A DNA stretch of 64,000 nt from Viscum album (lineage: Eukaryota > Streptophyta > Magnoliopsida > Santalales > Viscaceae): contig OY728153.1 in assembly GCA_963277665.1 (NCBI GenBank), positions 269,550,250 to 269,614,249 of the forward strand, in the 5' to 3' direction. The translations under genes were made by a program, and so were the position numbers. The stretch's first letter is position 1, and each line of letters starts with the position of its first letter. Under the pieces are notes generated by a model. That model was not told the DNA's origin. It made no database searches and worked only from the letters and a program-made list of their open reading frames with translations. Below are positions 35,781-47,900 of the stretch, piece by piece.

Positions 35781-38700
35781 ATGTTCTCATCCAAAATATG
35801 TAGTGGCTGGACTTATCTTGATTACGTCTGTTATATCAAACAGGCACTCTTTTCCAAGATCTTCTGCATTACAGAAATGGATTCCCTAAAGTTCACACCT
35901 GTGAATACCTCTGTTGTGAATGCCTCTGCTGCTACTCCTGCTGGATCATCGTCCGCTCTGAGGATGACATCACCTACTCAATGTCTTAAACGCTGGGTAT
36001 CAAATGTGCTGGTTAAAGAATATAGTCGGAACGGTAGTATTCCGACTCTGGAGGCCGCTCGACAAGCCCTCTGAGTCAATAATTCACCCTGGTTGTCTGG
36101 ACAGCGACGACCAGCGATCAAGAAGCAGGTAGTACCAACCACCGTATCCAACCGTTTCGGGTCGTTATCCCCAGAACGCAATCACTAGTCGCTCCCATAT
36201 TCTGGGGAGGTGAATGGGAAGGTCCCTTGGGGCCATAATTCAAGGAGATAGGAGTCCTTCCCGAGGGCTCCCATCAACAATCACTACTAGACTCGTGTGG
36301 AAGTGCGCCCTCAACGTGATGAGGGTATCATCTCCAAGTGTTCGGCTCAGATTCCTCAAACCCAAGAAGTCAAGATGAACCGCCAGAGGCAAAATCCCAT
36401 CAATAGTGAGAAGGTTCTTATTTCTGCCATTTCTGGAGAAGTCGACCAACCTAACTTGGTGGAAAGCAACGAGCGGGCACACACACCCGTCCGTTTTAAT
36501 TACGCTGTCCAGCAGACTCATCTGGCAACAACACGCCAATCCCACCAGGAAATTCCAACAGAGTACTATAGATAGGAACATACACCTGTTTATAAATCAT
36601 CAACTAGTCAGCAGGCTCGTCTGACTACATACGATGAAGCCCGCCAACCTAATGTGTTGACAACTGGTAAACAAGCACATACACCTGCTTACACTCATCA
36701 ATCCTGCCAGCATCCTCGTCTATAAGTATTGAGGGAATTTCATCAACCACATTCAGCGGAGTGCAATCAGCAAGCACATACACCTGCTATTATTGATCAA
36801 GACTACCAACAGTCTCATTTGGTAGCACCTAGAGAAGTCAATTGTAAATCTCCAACGACAAACAGAAGGCAGACTCAACTCTCTGCCCCCACACTTGAGT
36901 ACTGTCAGAATTCACTGACAAGAAATGGAGGACAAGAGCAGGAATACACACCTAATCCAAACACGGAATGGAAGTATATCCCAGTTCCGGCAGCTGAAGT
37001 CACCAAGCATATTCTATCAATGGTGAAAGAGCATAAGAAAATCCCTGCTCATATTCTGGATGCCTGTCAGGATATTATAACAGGTTCAGCAGCATCACAG
37101 GGAAATAAATGCAAATCTATCCCTACCAGTGGAGTGACACATCAACAGTTCACTCCGGAACAGACACACACCTCTATTCCAGTCCAAGAGGGTTGTGGGG
37201 CATACTCCCCCATATCATACGGACAACCAAGTTAGGCACATACACCTGAATTGAGTGGAGATAATCAGCCTAACCTGATCATTTCTCCTGAGCAGGCACA
37301 TACACCTACCCATAATAACCACTTTCGTCAACAAGTGGTTCCCAAAGTGAGTAAGAAGGCATCTAAGAAGAAGACCTGCCCAGCACAGTCAAGAAATCAA
37401 GAGTCGATCTGTAATAAGTCCTTGCTTGATGCTGGAGTTCTTGAAGCCCTCAGACAATTATCTGTTGGAATTCAAGATTCTACTCTCTCATTTCCCAATA
37501 GTGGGAACATTAATTATGAAGGTATTCTTCAAACACTTCCTCATGAAGGCTTGCTTCATGCCAATTCGGTCGATCTCGAAGTTTCATCTTTAGATGAGAG
37601 CCATAGGAACCCTCTGTGTGGCCAGAAGACCAAGGGGCATAATGTTTCATATTTTGCTGTAACCCACCATGGTGGTCCTCCCCATGATGATGAATTTAGC
37701 TACTAAAGTCCTCTCCGCAGTGGTAATTCACATTGCCTGGAAAATTCTCCAATGGACAATGTAGTGAAGAGAAAGCCCTCTTATCTTGAGGCACTTAAAA
37801 ATGTGAATCTAGTCATGTATGATGATTTACCACTAGCATGTGAAATACTTTCTCAATCAGAAGATAACCCGGGGTGTATGTCATTCTCTGAACCACCCCT
37901 GGGTTGTTCATCTTCTAGTTTGATCGGTGAATTCTCTATGAATCTTGTTGAATCCTATGTAGAAACAAGGAAGCACCAGCTCTGGTCTAATCAGGTATAA
38001 GAATCTTCATCAAATGATAAATAGGAAATGATGAATATGAGAAAACAACTGGCGAAAGGTGAAGTGCCAGTTATGTTTTGGCCTTTGTCTGACTCTCAGT
38101 ATGACATTCCAGAGATGTTGACGGAAGATGGAATTCATGATATTCGTCTCAACATATGGAAAACTCTTTGTCAGTTGAAAAATAAAATATTATCTTATGA
38201 TGAATATGAAAATAATGTCAAGATAATAGAAGCGTTATAATGCCAAATTGACTTGGCATCTATCTCAGTTTCTCGATATACGAAGGCTGAAAGGAAACAA
38301 AGATCCCTTCAGCGTTCATGCCTTGGCACACTAAGAAGATTGTGCCAGTTAATTTCCAATGCCCCATCTGGTATTCATATCAGGGTATGGGGTGTTCATG
38401 GAGAACTACATTTCACTATACTCTCCAGCCAACAAAGCCCGCCAAAAATTGTCTCATGCAATGTTATTGCCCATGGCCGGCCACATCCAATTGGATTTGT
38501 TTTTAATTAAAGGCTCGCTCAAGAACAGGCCTCAACTAGTTCTTCTCAAAATCAGGCATACAGAGAACAAGTTATCGAATTACTCTTGCATTAGGCAAAC
38601 TAGAATATCGAACAGGATTCTCATTTAGAGAATTCACATCATCGAGTGATAGAAGTGTCATAAATCATCCAACGGTCTTTTGAGCTGGGTGATAAAAGTG

Positions 38701-39827
38701 GATGTAGGTTGATGCATCCAGCCAATTTCCAAACTAAAGTCCACAAGATCAAGAGAGATTTTAAGAAAGTCTCAGATGTAGCAGCTCAAGAGCCACCCCA
38801 TCTTGCTAGACTGGGGACTCTTTTCACCAAACCCTCAGAATCAATAGATAGGATTCGAGGAGTTGAACATAAACAGCAGGAACAGCCCCAGTCCATAGGA
38901 TCAGGGACTTTTTCAAATCCTCAATCTCTTCCTCAGAGAAAGTCAGTCTTCTCTCGATTAGGGAAGAAGCCACAAGAGAAAAGAAGAGCCGAATTATCAG
39001 GATATTCCCTCCAAATAACGGTTCGTCAAGAAATTCCTAAGGTATTGAATCAACAAAAGGCAATGTCTCATCAAAGACATGGAAGAAGACAATATCGCAG
39101 AAATGCTGATAGAAGGGATGCAATGCGTTATGCATCAATTAATGTCATCAATGTCATTGTTGCTGATCCTCCATAACATGAGGCTCACTCAGAGGGATCA
39201 GATGAAGAGGTTCCTGCTTAAGAAGTTGTATGCACAGACACAAATGAATAAGGTGTGCGTATATGAAATCAAAGGCTTACCCATAATCTAGGTAATCCTT
39301 CAAGTAACTCACTTCCCCCTCTTCGAAAGGGATACAACAAGGGGAAAGGAAAGAATCAGGTTACATACCCTTCATCTGGAGAAGACCAATCTCTCTCACT
39401 AGAGAAAAGGTTTTCACAAAAAGAGGAAGAAATGAAGGAATTGAGGAGGTTTAATGCAGAACTACTTCAGGGTAGTCTTCCTCCTAAGCGTGCTGGAGTC
39501 AGTTAGCCAAGGGAATTTGTTACGGCTACTGAGATGGATCAAGAATATCCTCCTTTATCAGTACACCCTTACAGGTCTAATCCTATGGGTCAAGTGCAAC
39601 AACAACCAGTGGTGTTATCATTAGTTTCAGTAATAACCACCACATCTGTCCAAGATCCAATTATTGCACCTGCTCAAGTCCAAGATCAGCCGGATTTTTC
39701 TCAAAATTTAATAACTACTATTGAGTCATTAACAGATCGGTTGGAAACTATGGAGGGAAAGCGTGCTCAAATTCAACCAGAAAAGAGATCTTACCCTGAA
39801 TGGGTTGATGCAATTCCTCCCCCATAA
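35781..39827 (+). pseudogene. C: long leader frame fused in phase to gag (N-terminal extension)
   Basis: One reading frame runs from about 35781 (ATG also at 35877) through to the gag core with no frame change, interrupted only by a series of stops (for example 36075, 36726, 37236, 37707, 38001, 38241), many of them TAG. Without the stops it would be about 1,350 codons before the capsid core. Visible parts: a Ser/Ala/Thr-rich start; a Gln/His/Pro/Thr-rich section with repeats (36477-37310); a Lys-rich patch near 37350; a section with S-Q-S-E-D-N and several acidic residues (37750-38000); a basic section with R-K-S-V-F-S-R-L-G-K-K near 38935, a motif type that often precedes plant Gag; and a charged helix-like segment E-E-E-M-K-E-L-R-R-F near 39420-39450. 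No enzyme motif is visible. Tat elements are known to carry an extra frame before gag. Function unknown. Confidence 0.7.
36477..36788 (+). repeat. In-frame 99-bp tandem repeat in C's leader
   Basis: The word GCACATACACCTG (or a close variant) starts at 36477, 36576, 36675 and 36774, exactly 99 bp (33 codons) apart. It encodes Q-A-H-T-P-hydrophobic. Between copies lies a looser Q-Q-x-H-L pattern. Two more copies of the word at 37236 and 37296 are 60 bp apart. Confidence 0.85.
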
Positions 39828-41128
39828 AATTTTGCAAGTACCACATTCCCAATATTTAATGGTTCAGGAGACCCAGAGCAATACTTAACACATTTTGTTT
39901 CTCATTTTGATCCTATGATAGGAACCCCTCAACAACAGGAAGCAATTAATCTTAGGATTTTTGTACAGTCATTACAACGGCCTGCTTTTGTTTGGTACAC
40001 CAGCTTGCAATCCCGGTCAATTACAGGATGGGAGGATCTCTATCAGCGATTCCTTCTTCAATTCAGCTCAACTTTGCCAAAGAAAATATTTTTTTATCTT
40101 AAAAATTGTAATCAAATGGAAATTAAAGTGTTTCAGGTTTCATTGCTCGCTGGAAGGGATTAATATATTCCCTAAGCTTAGCACTCCCTCAAGAGTAATT
40201 GTTGTCAATCTGTGTGACAAATCTGCGTGATGAATTACGCACACCGTTGATCCCTGTGAAATACACAGGATGGTTTTGAGACCTTACTTCGATCGCTCAG
40301 CAGATTGAAGACTCTCTTATGAAGACTAAGGATAAAACTCGTGTAATTCTATCATCTCTAGGGAGGAGAATGGGTAAAGCAGAGACTATTACAGTTACAC
40401 TTAAATAAGTAAATGTACCTACTTTCACTTCAAAACCTTTATCTTCCCTAAGGGATCCACCTCATGAGCGTCAACAACAGAGGTCATTTCGTCAAGATGA
40501 TCAAAGAGATCAAAGATGGAAACAATTTGAGGATTTGAAGAGAAAAATTTATTCTTTCAGAAATGAACAAGTTACTGGTTACTTCATTTCAGCTCTGGAA
40601 AATAATTTGGTTCAATTTCCAAGGCCAAAAAGGCCGAACAAGGAAGGAGATGAAGACTGTCCCAATTATTACCCCTTTTATCAGATGTTGGGGCATCCCA
40701 TTCAGGATTTTTTTGTCTTCAAGGACCTCCTGCAAAAAATGGTGGACTCGGGACAAGTCAAACTGAAATGTTCTTCAGCTCAGGTAGCATGTGTTACTAC
40801 TACAAATCCAGAGGAAGAAGGTGAGTGGAAAGAAGTCAAAAACAAAAATGCACAAAAATATGATGATTGGATGGTCAGAAAAACGATCAACCGAAATCAT
40901 GCCATTTTTCGAACACAATTGAATAAATCAATTGTGTCTTCTACTATGAATGCTACATCAAAACCCTCTTCATCAGAGGGAAAATCCTCAAAGAAATGGC
41001 ATAATTCAAAGAAAGAGGAACAATCAGAAGAAGATGAAATCATGTCAAAACCCAAGTTGTCTTTGACTCTGGAAGATTTTATGCCATCTACTTTGAAGCC
41101 ACGGGCACTGCCCCACCAAATGGCATAG
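39828..41128 (+). pseudogene. C: gag (capsid and zinc-knuckle-like region)
   Basis: The capsid core reads F-P-I-F-N-G-S-G-D-P-E-Q-Y-L-T-H-F, W-Y-T-S-L, then G-W-E-D-L-Y-Q-R-F-L-L-Q-F, in the standard order of Ty3/gypsy Gag. A frameshift after about 40163 moves the reading to another frame, where L-R-D-E-L-R-T-P-L (about 40222) continues the domain. A later segment, C-P-N-Y-Y-P-F-Y-Q-M-L-G-H-P-I-Q-D-F-F (40657-40712), corresponds to the knuckle-like motif of Tat Gag, where the third metal-binding Cys has become Phe. The C-terminal part is rich in Ser, Lys and Glu. Gag assembles the particle. Confidence 0.8.
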
Positions 41129-41170
41129 CCTAAACTGGCTAATCAGGCAGAGTCTTCATCAGAAGAAGAG

Positions 41171-42646
41171 TTGATCTTTGGTTCTGTTAATATGATTCAT
41201 TTAACAGATCCTTATACCAGTCACAATTTCGATCCTGATGAGCCTGAGTTCCCTATATCAAATAGAGGAATTAGAGGGAGTTCCAGAGGTCTAGGATACA
41301 TAGGAAGACATGGATATCCCAGAATCCACTATTCCAATTCTACCCCTTCTAGAATAGTATATGCAGCAGAAACTCATGGCAAAGCCCTTCAGAGAGCTCA
41401 ACAAGAACAAGAATATTCTTCCAACAATAGCAGATTCAATCCTGGCACAGTTATTCTAAAAGATCGGTTGGAGGTTCCATATTCTTTCTCTCAGCAAGTA
41501 AATATACCTAATCAGTCTAATCTTCCAAAGTCGGGAGTATTTTCAACTCCAACCCTGATACAGGAATCATCCACATCCAAAGCATCAACTTTTAAGGCAC
41601 CTGCAAAACCACATGTTCCTATTGGGAAATGCATACCTTTGGATCAAAAATATGATGTTTTGAAGCATTTTCCCCAAGTACCGGCCAAGTTATCAATTCT
41701 GGATGCCTTGAATCTATCAAAATATCTTCGAGAGACACTCATTGAGGCTTTATCAAGTCCTCAGGAATTCGAAACTGAAATTGCTATGGATGAAGTCTAC
41801 CATATTGAGAATGGTCCTGCAGAATGCCATGTAGTGATATCTTTCACAGATGAAGATGAAAATGATGTTGTGCATGGACATATCAGACCTTTGTACATAT
41901 CTGGAAAGGTCAATCGTGTGGATATCCGAAGATCTTTCATTGATATTGGTTCAGGAGTCAACCTCATCCTCATTCGTACACTTCGTCGATTGGGCCTCAT
42001 GGAATCTGATTTATCTCCTTCTACTTTGATGTTATAAGGATATGATAAAAATGAACAAGAACCACTGGGTGAGATTACACTCAGAACTTAGTTTGGAGAC
42101 CTTGTATCCAATTCATATTTCATGGTTGTTTATCATGATACAGCCTTCAATGTTTTTCTTGGAAGACCTTGGCTACATCAACATACAGCTATCCCTTCAT
42201 CATACCATCAATGCCTTAAATATTGTTTCGATGGTCAAATTGGTACATTGTATGGTGATAAGGCCCCCTTCAAAACATGTGAATCTCAATACATTGAGGC
42301 AGAATTCTATCACATGAAGGGTAAGGATAAATCCACAACAAAGGAGGTTACCAAGGTTAATGCTCCATTTGGTTTGGAAAAGATTCCAATAAATTCATTT
42401 ACACATGTGAGTACAGATTATGTGTTGCCTGACAGTCAAATTGACAAGATAGACCCGAATCCAAATACTCTTATGGAAACTTCCATAATGTCAATTACGG
42501 CAATCAAGCCAGACATCATGAGAGAAAGTGGTGATTCACCAAGCAATGATGAAATCTCAAATGGAGATGTCTTCATTTCATCCGCTGAAATCCAGCAAGT
42601 CTATATTTCGCCAACCAGGCCAGAAGAAGTTATAGAAATGTCATAA
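41171..42646 (+). pseudogene. C: linker and aspartic protease
   Basis: A glycine/arginine patch (G-I-R-G-S-S-R-G-L-G near 41270-41300) leads to a linker with G-K-C-I-P-L and L-N-L-S-K-Y-L-R-E-T (41628-41740), shared with B. The protease has F-I-D-I-G-S-G-V-N-L at about 41937-41967, so the catalytic Asp and Gly remain but the central Thr/Ser is Ile. G-R-P-W-L-H near 42158 is the family's second hallmark. A stop at 42036 and a small shift interrupt it. A long acidic, Ser/Thr-rich spacer leads to RT. Confidence 0.8.
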
Positions 42647-43980
42647 GTGAACGATGATGTCAATTATCAATCCATCATCTCTTCTTTATTACCCAAGGGA
42701 GACCCTTCATCGTCAGTAGGGTCAGAAATGGAAGCCTCTTCTTCAAGATGTTCAAATTTTAACATCTTTCTTGATTTTGGAAATTCTGCTTCTTCATCTA
42801 CTATGCAAGTAGAAACAGAAGAAATAACACATGATGAAAAAGAAGAGGAAGATCTCATAGATTCTCCTACGGCTTTTGAAGAGGGTATCTCTACTACTGT
42901 GGATGAACTCGGAGAAATAAATCTGGGTACAAAAGAAGATCCACGCCCCACTTTAATTAGTTCGGTCATGACTCTTGAAGAGAAGGAAATGTATATTTCA
43001 TTTTTGAAGCAAAATCGAGATATATTTTCTTGGAACTATACAGAAATTCTATGTCTTGATACTGATGTTGCTACTCATCGTTTGGGTTTACCAGAAGAAC
43101 GTCGAGGATTTAAGCAAGCCGCAAGAAGAACACACCCAACTTATGCTTCCAAAATTGAAGCTGAAGTGGATAAGCTTATCAAATCTAACTTTTCCAGAGA
43201 AGTTCAATATCCCAAATGGTTGGCTAATATTGTCCCTGTGAAAAATAAGAACAGAAAAATTAGAGTTTTCATTGATTTCAAAGATCTTAATCGGCATTGT
43301 CCTAAGGATGATTTTCCAGTTCCGATCACAGAACTCTTAATTGATGCAACAGCTGGCTATGAATCACTTTCCTTCATGGATGGATATTCCAGGTATAATA
43401 AAATCTAAATGGCTCCAGAAGATGAAGAATCTACAGCCTTAAGATCCCCTCAGGGTGTGTTTTGCTATTGGGTAATTCCCTTTGGCCTTAAGAATGCAGG
43501 CGCAACATATCATCATGCCATGCATCATATCTTCAAATCCTTTTTAGGGAAGTTTGTTGAATGTTATGTGGACTATTTGGTGGTCAAATCTAGGCAACGT
43601 TCTAATCACTTGGCTGGTTTGGAAATCATATTCCACAAACTTCGACAGCATAATTTGAAGATGAACCCCTTAAAATGTGATTTTGGGGTAACCTCAGGAA
43701 AATTTCTCAGCTTTGTTGTATGCCATCATGGTATCAAATTCGATCCTAAGAAGACAAAGTCAATCCTTGGTATGTCACCTCCTTGAAATTTGAAAGAATT
43801 GATAGGAATTCAAGGACACTTAGCCTATATTCGGTGTTTCATTACCAATTTGGCAGGCAAAAGTTTACCCTTCACCAAATTGATGAAGAAGGGAGTCAGT
43901 TACCAGTGGACTAAATAATGTCAAGAATCATTCGATATTCTCAATAAATATCTATTTATTCCACCAGTATTAATGCCACC
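42647..43980 (+). pseudogene. C: reverse transcriptase
   Basis: Long, well-preserved Tat RT: D-I-F-S-W near 43018, H-R-L-G-L near 43078, K-L-I-K-S-N-F near 43171, I-V-P-V-K-N-K-N-R-K-I near 43231, I-D-F-K-D-L-N-R-H-C-P near 43271, F-M-D-G-Y-S near 43374, P-F-G-L-K-N-A-G-A-T-Y near 43478-43510. The catalytic box Y-V-D-D is Y-V-D-Y (codon 43574-43576, a G-to-T change), which removes a metal-binding Asp. A stop at 43406 and another at 43784 interrupt the frame. The thumb/connection part has I-Q-G-H-L-A-Y-I-R and L-M-K-K-G-V. Confidence 0.9.
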
Positions 43981-44400
43981 TGTTGAAGGAATACCATTGA
44001 TTCTTTATGTGACATCTTTAGAGTGATCATTGGGTGCATTCCTTGCACAGAAGAATTATGTTGTGAATGAAAACAGCCTCTACTATCTCAGTCGGACTAT
44101 GCTTGAAGCAGAAACCCAATATTCAAATATTTATAAGTGCTGCCTAGCATTGATCTTTGTAGTTCAAAAGTTGAGACACTACCTGCAACATCATGAGGTC
44201 CAATTGTTATCTCGCAATAACCCGCTCAAATTCATCCTTAGTCGTCCAATGCTTATAGGACGTCTGGCAAGGTGGGCAGTTATTTTGCAGCAATTTGATA
44301 TTCAGTATGTGTCTCAAAAGGCAATAAAGGGCCAAGATCTGGTTGATTTCCTTACTGAACATCTTTCAGTAGAAGATACATCTTCAGATATTGAACTTCC
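43980..44400 (+). pseudogene. C: first RNase H (gypsy type)
   Basis: Follows RT directly: L-I-L-Y-V-T-S-L-E, S-L-G-A-F-L-A-Q, Y-Y-L-S-R-T-M-L-E-A-E-T-Q-Y, then V-Q-K-L-R-H-Y-L and R-L-A-R-W-A-V-I-L-Q-Q-F-D-I. This is the standard gypsy RNase H of Tat elements, which has typically lost part of its catalytic set. Here the first acidic position is not evident. Confidence 0.8.
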
Positions 44401-44429
44401 CGATGAGGAAGTCTTCTCTATTCAAGATA

Positions 44430-44925
44430 GTCTTCAAACATGGGAAATGTACTTTGATGGAGCTTCCAGAAGTCCAACAAGGAATAAAATGGAAGATCCT
44501 AAATTCAACAAAGTTGGGTTAGGAATTGTGCACATTTCTCCAGAAAAAGCAGTGCTACCCTGTTCCTTATCATTATTGGGAGGCGGGACAAACAATGAAG
44601 CAGAATACCAATCTCTTATCGTAGGATTGGAGTTGGTGCTTCAAGCACAAGTGAATCACTTAAAGGTGAAAGGTGATTCAGACCTGGTAATCAAACAAGT
44701 CAATGGGGATTATGAAATCAGAAAATAATAAATAATCCCTTTGTATGATTACATCAGAGAGTTAATGGAGGAATTTCCTTCGAAACTGACATTTTCTTAT
44801 GTCTCGCGATCACAAAATGTTCAAGATGATGCACTGGCTAATATAGCCACAGCTCTGGCAGATCCAAATCGGGATGAGACAATCATCAGTATTTCCCACC
44901 TTCATACAATTTCACCTTATGTTTA
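44430..44925 (+). pseudogene. C: second RNase H, Tat-specific
   Basis: W-E-M-Y-F-D-G-A-S-R-S at about 44440, G-L-G-I-V near 44519, T-N-N-E-A-E-Y-Q-S-L near 44590-44619, K-G-D-S-D-L-V-I-K-Q near 44668-44697, and S-R-S-Q-N-V-Q-D-D-A-L-A near 44806-44841. These are the four acidic positions (D, E, D, D) of an RNase H resembling archaeal and plant enzymes. All four acids are present, so this is the best preserved catalytic domain in the window. Two stops at about 44727-44732 split it. A second RNase H of this kind is known in Tat and some other lineages. Confidence 0.9.
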
Positions 44926-45070
44926 AATCAGAATAGAGGAAATCAATGAAATTAGTCCTATTCCTGAACCATATGGTCATACTACAGGATGGATGACACC
45001 TATCAGGGAATACCTTCAAAATGGAACACTTCCACCTGATAGATCTGGAAAAGAACAAGTCTGAAGATGT

Positions 45071-46240
45071 GTGGTCAATTTTACTCTTTATGATAGCCCA
45101 GATGACCTAGAAAAAATTCTCTACAAAAGAGGTTTTGATGGAATTATCATCATATGCATTGATGGTGAAGAGACAATGGATGTCATGAAAGAAGTACATG
45201 CAGGAGTCTGTGGTGCCCACCAGTCTGGACATAGACTATCTGATCAAATTCGAAGGCTTGGATACTTTGGCCTTCAAGGATACAAGATTGTGTTGATTTC
45301 ACAAATAAGTGTCATTCATTCCAAGTACATGACAACTTCATTCATCAACCTCCAGAGTTGATTCATACATCTAAATACTCATGGCCATTTTCCACATGGG
45401 GAATGGATGTGGTGGGACCTTACCCTTCAGCTATAGCCAAGAAGTTTAAGTACATTCTTACTGCTACTGACTTCTTTTCCAAATGGGAAGAGGAAATACC
45501 TCTCAAAGTATTTAGTTCTAAAAGCATTGTTAGCTTCATCAAGTCTAACATCATTACCATATTTGGTGTCCCTCATACCATATTAATGGAAAATGGCACC
45601 AACTTCTGTTCATCCGAGGTGAGAAAGTTGTATCAAGAATACAACATCAAATCCAACCATTCCTCTCGGTATCATACAGCGGCCAATGTCCAGATAGAAC
45701 CCTTCAACAAGACTCTTTCAAACATACTACAAAAGATGGTGGATAAATATAATAAATCATGGCCTAATAAACTCTTTCATGCTTTATGGGCTTATCGGAC
45801 CACCACCCGCACTGCAATGCAGTCAACTCCATATTCATTGGTATATGGAACGGAAGCAGTCTTTCCCATTGAAGTTCAATTACCCTCACTCAGGGTAGCC
45901 ATTTGTGATCAGTCATCTACAGATGAACAATCTAAAAAGCGATTGGATGAACTTGAGCGATTATACGAGAAAATATTGTGCACCTTGCACCACTTAGAAG
46001 TCTATCAGAATTGAATAGCATGAGCTTTCAACAAAAAAGTTTGTCTTCGTTCATTCATTCAGGGAGAATTGGTATTGGTTCTCAGAACTCCAATGATACC
46101 AAGAAAGAAACCTCCCAAGCTTGATCCAAAATGGGAATGACCTTACTCAATACATAAGGTCTACTTCAATGGAGCTTATTCTTTAATCTCAATGGATGGA
46201 GAACTCATCACGACTCCAACCAATGCCAGATTTCTGTAGA
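45071..46240 (+). pseudogene. C: integrase
   Basis: Zinc-binding start H-A-G-V-C-G-A-H-Q-S-G-H near 45197-45232, then a frame change near 45265-45360 within the zinc-binding region. The core has W-G-M-D-V-V-G-P-Y-P near 45398-45430, A-T-D-F-F-S-K-W, F-G-V-P-H, then M-E-N-G-T-N-F where D-N-G is expected (codon 45589-45591, Asp to Glu), and Q-I-E-P-F-N-K-T-L with the catalytic Glu kept near 45697. Y-G-T-E-A-V-F-P-I-E-V follows near 45844, and the C-terminal part L-D-P-K-W-E lies near 46120. The changed second Asp and the stops make activity unlikely. Confidence 0.9.
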
Positions 46241-46259
46241 AGTATTTTGTGTAACACAA

Positions 46260-47900
46260 ATGCATCTTCGTCCTACACGATGTTAAACTGTGTTTTCCTT
46301 GCTGCAAGACTTTAAAATGCATAGTCTCTTATGTCCATCAAGACGTTAAACTACACCATCCATGGTCCATGCATATGACCTTAAACTATTTGCATTTCTT
46401 TTTTTCAACATGATGTTAAACTGTATTGTCCCTTTTCATCCAACATGACGTAAAACTATGTTCATTTCCAACATGAAGTTAAAATGTGTCCCTATATTTG
46501 TCATACATGAAGTTAAACTGTACTGATCATTCGTCCTACACGACGTTAAACTGTGTTGTCCTTGCTGCAAGACTTTAAACTGCATAGTCTCTTACGTCCA
46601 GCAAGACGTTAAACTGCATAATCATCAGTCCATGCATATGACCTTAAATTATTTGCACCATACATCCAACACAATGTTAAAATATGTTGTACTTGCTTCA
46701 ATACATTAAACAACACCATCCTCGGTCCATGCATATGACCTTAAACTATTCGCACCATTGTCCAACATGACGTTAAAATGTGGGGAAAATCCCTAATACG
46801 TCCAACATTACGTTAAAATATGTCCTATTTTGTCCTTATTGCATGACATTAAACTTCACAGTCCCCCTTTCGTCCAACATGACGTTAAAATGTATTTTCC
46901 CCATCGTCCTAGCTACATGATGCTAAACTGTACAGAAGTCCCTTAATACATCCTACATGACGTTAAACTGTATTTTGTCCCTGTTACATGACACTAAACT
47001 GTGCATCACAATAGTCCTCACTGCAAGACTTTAAACTACATAGTCCCTTCATATGTCCTACATGACATTAAACTATGCATCGTTAAGGTCGTTGCTACCT
47101 CTTGTTTCTCACACTGAGTATGAATCACGTGAGCTTAGAGTAAACTTCAACCATGACACATTCTCTGGGCCACTAACCATGTGTAAGTACCAGCATCATT
47201 TTTAGGTTGTTGTCCTCAAAAACAACTTGATCTCCAATTCATTATTTAATTGAACTACGCGGACTTTTATCCTTGCCTTCTAGGCTGAGTACGTAGGCAA
47301 CCTCCGGAGTTTCAAGCCCAAAACCAATATCTTCACATTGGTTCACCTCCATATCATACGATGTTGATTCGTGAAGCCACCCCCAGAATCAATATCTTTA
47401 CATTGGTTCATCACGGTCCATGCATATGACCTTAAACTATTCACACTTTTGTTCTATATGACAATAAACTACAACATTATTTGATACCCTCACCTGAGAG
47501 GGAATAATTATTTACATTGATCTCCAATCATGTAATATTCCAAAGACTATGTGCATACATGGCAATGCCCGAACCTTTTATCTTGGGTCAAACCATCATT
47601 GCACTAAAGTCCCCTTTTCACCCTTCACTTGTATGAACTAAATATGTACAGAGGGTATTTCAAGAACTACGTGCAGCTTGATTCCCATCCTTATGGGATA
47701 CGTAGGAACGTTCGAGTGTCCCTCGAACCTAGCCCCAAGTCTTTAGGCCTAACCCCAAATTTTACTTTCAGTCCCCTGTCTGAAAAATCCCCTTATGAAA
47801 ACACACACTGTGTACTCCTTATAATGGTCTGATCTCTATGACCCTAAACTAAGATCTCCCATACTTTCGTCCCACATGACGTTAAATTGTATTTCAAGAA
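46260..47900 (+). repeat. C: 3' repeat array, GACGTTAAACT words
   Basis: More than 20 copies of a word near CATGACGTTAAACTGT, spaced irregularly at about 25-60 bp, with two interleaved sister forms (GACCTTAAACTATT and AGACTTTAAACTGC). Dense from 46278 to 47075, thinner at 47427-47890. The words are embedded in longer units with TCCATGCATATGACC. Tat-lineage elements are known to carry tandem repeats in the region between pol and the 3' LTR. Confidence 0.85.

Noticed and set aside
35978..36581. Minus-strand frames of 67 and 113 codons near C's leader
   Set aside because: They overlap the long plus-strand frame, which has the positional and repeat evidence.
42667..42969. A 100-codon minus-strand frame, Ser-rich
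   Set aside because: It is the shadow of the acidic spacer before C's RT.
46260..47075. Repeat array considered as a CRISPR-like structure
   Set aside because: Spacing is irregular, the words are diverged, and the context is a plant retrotransposon.
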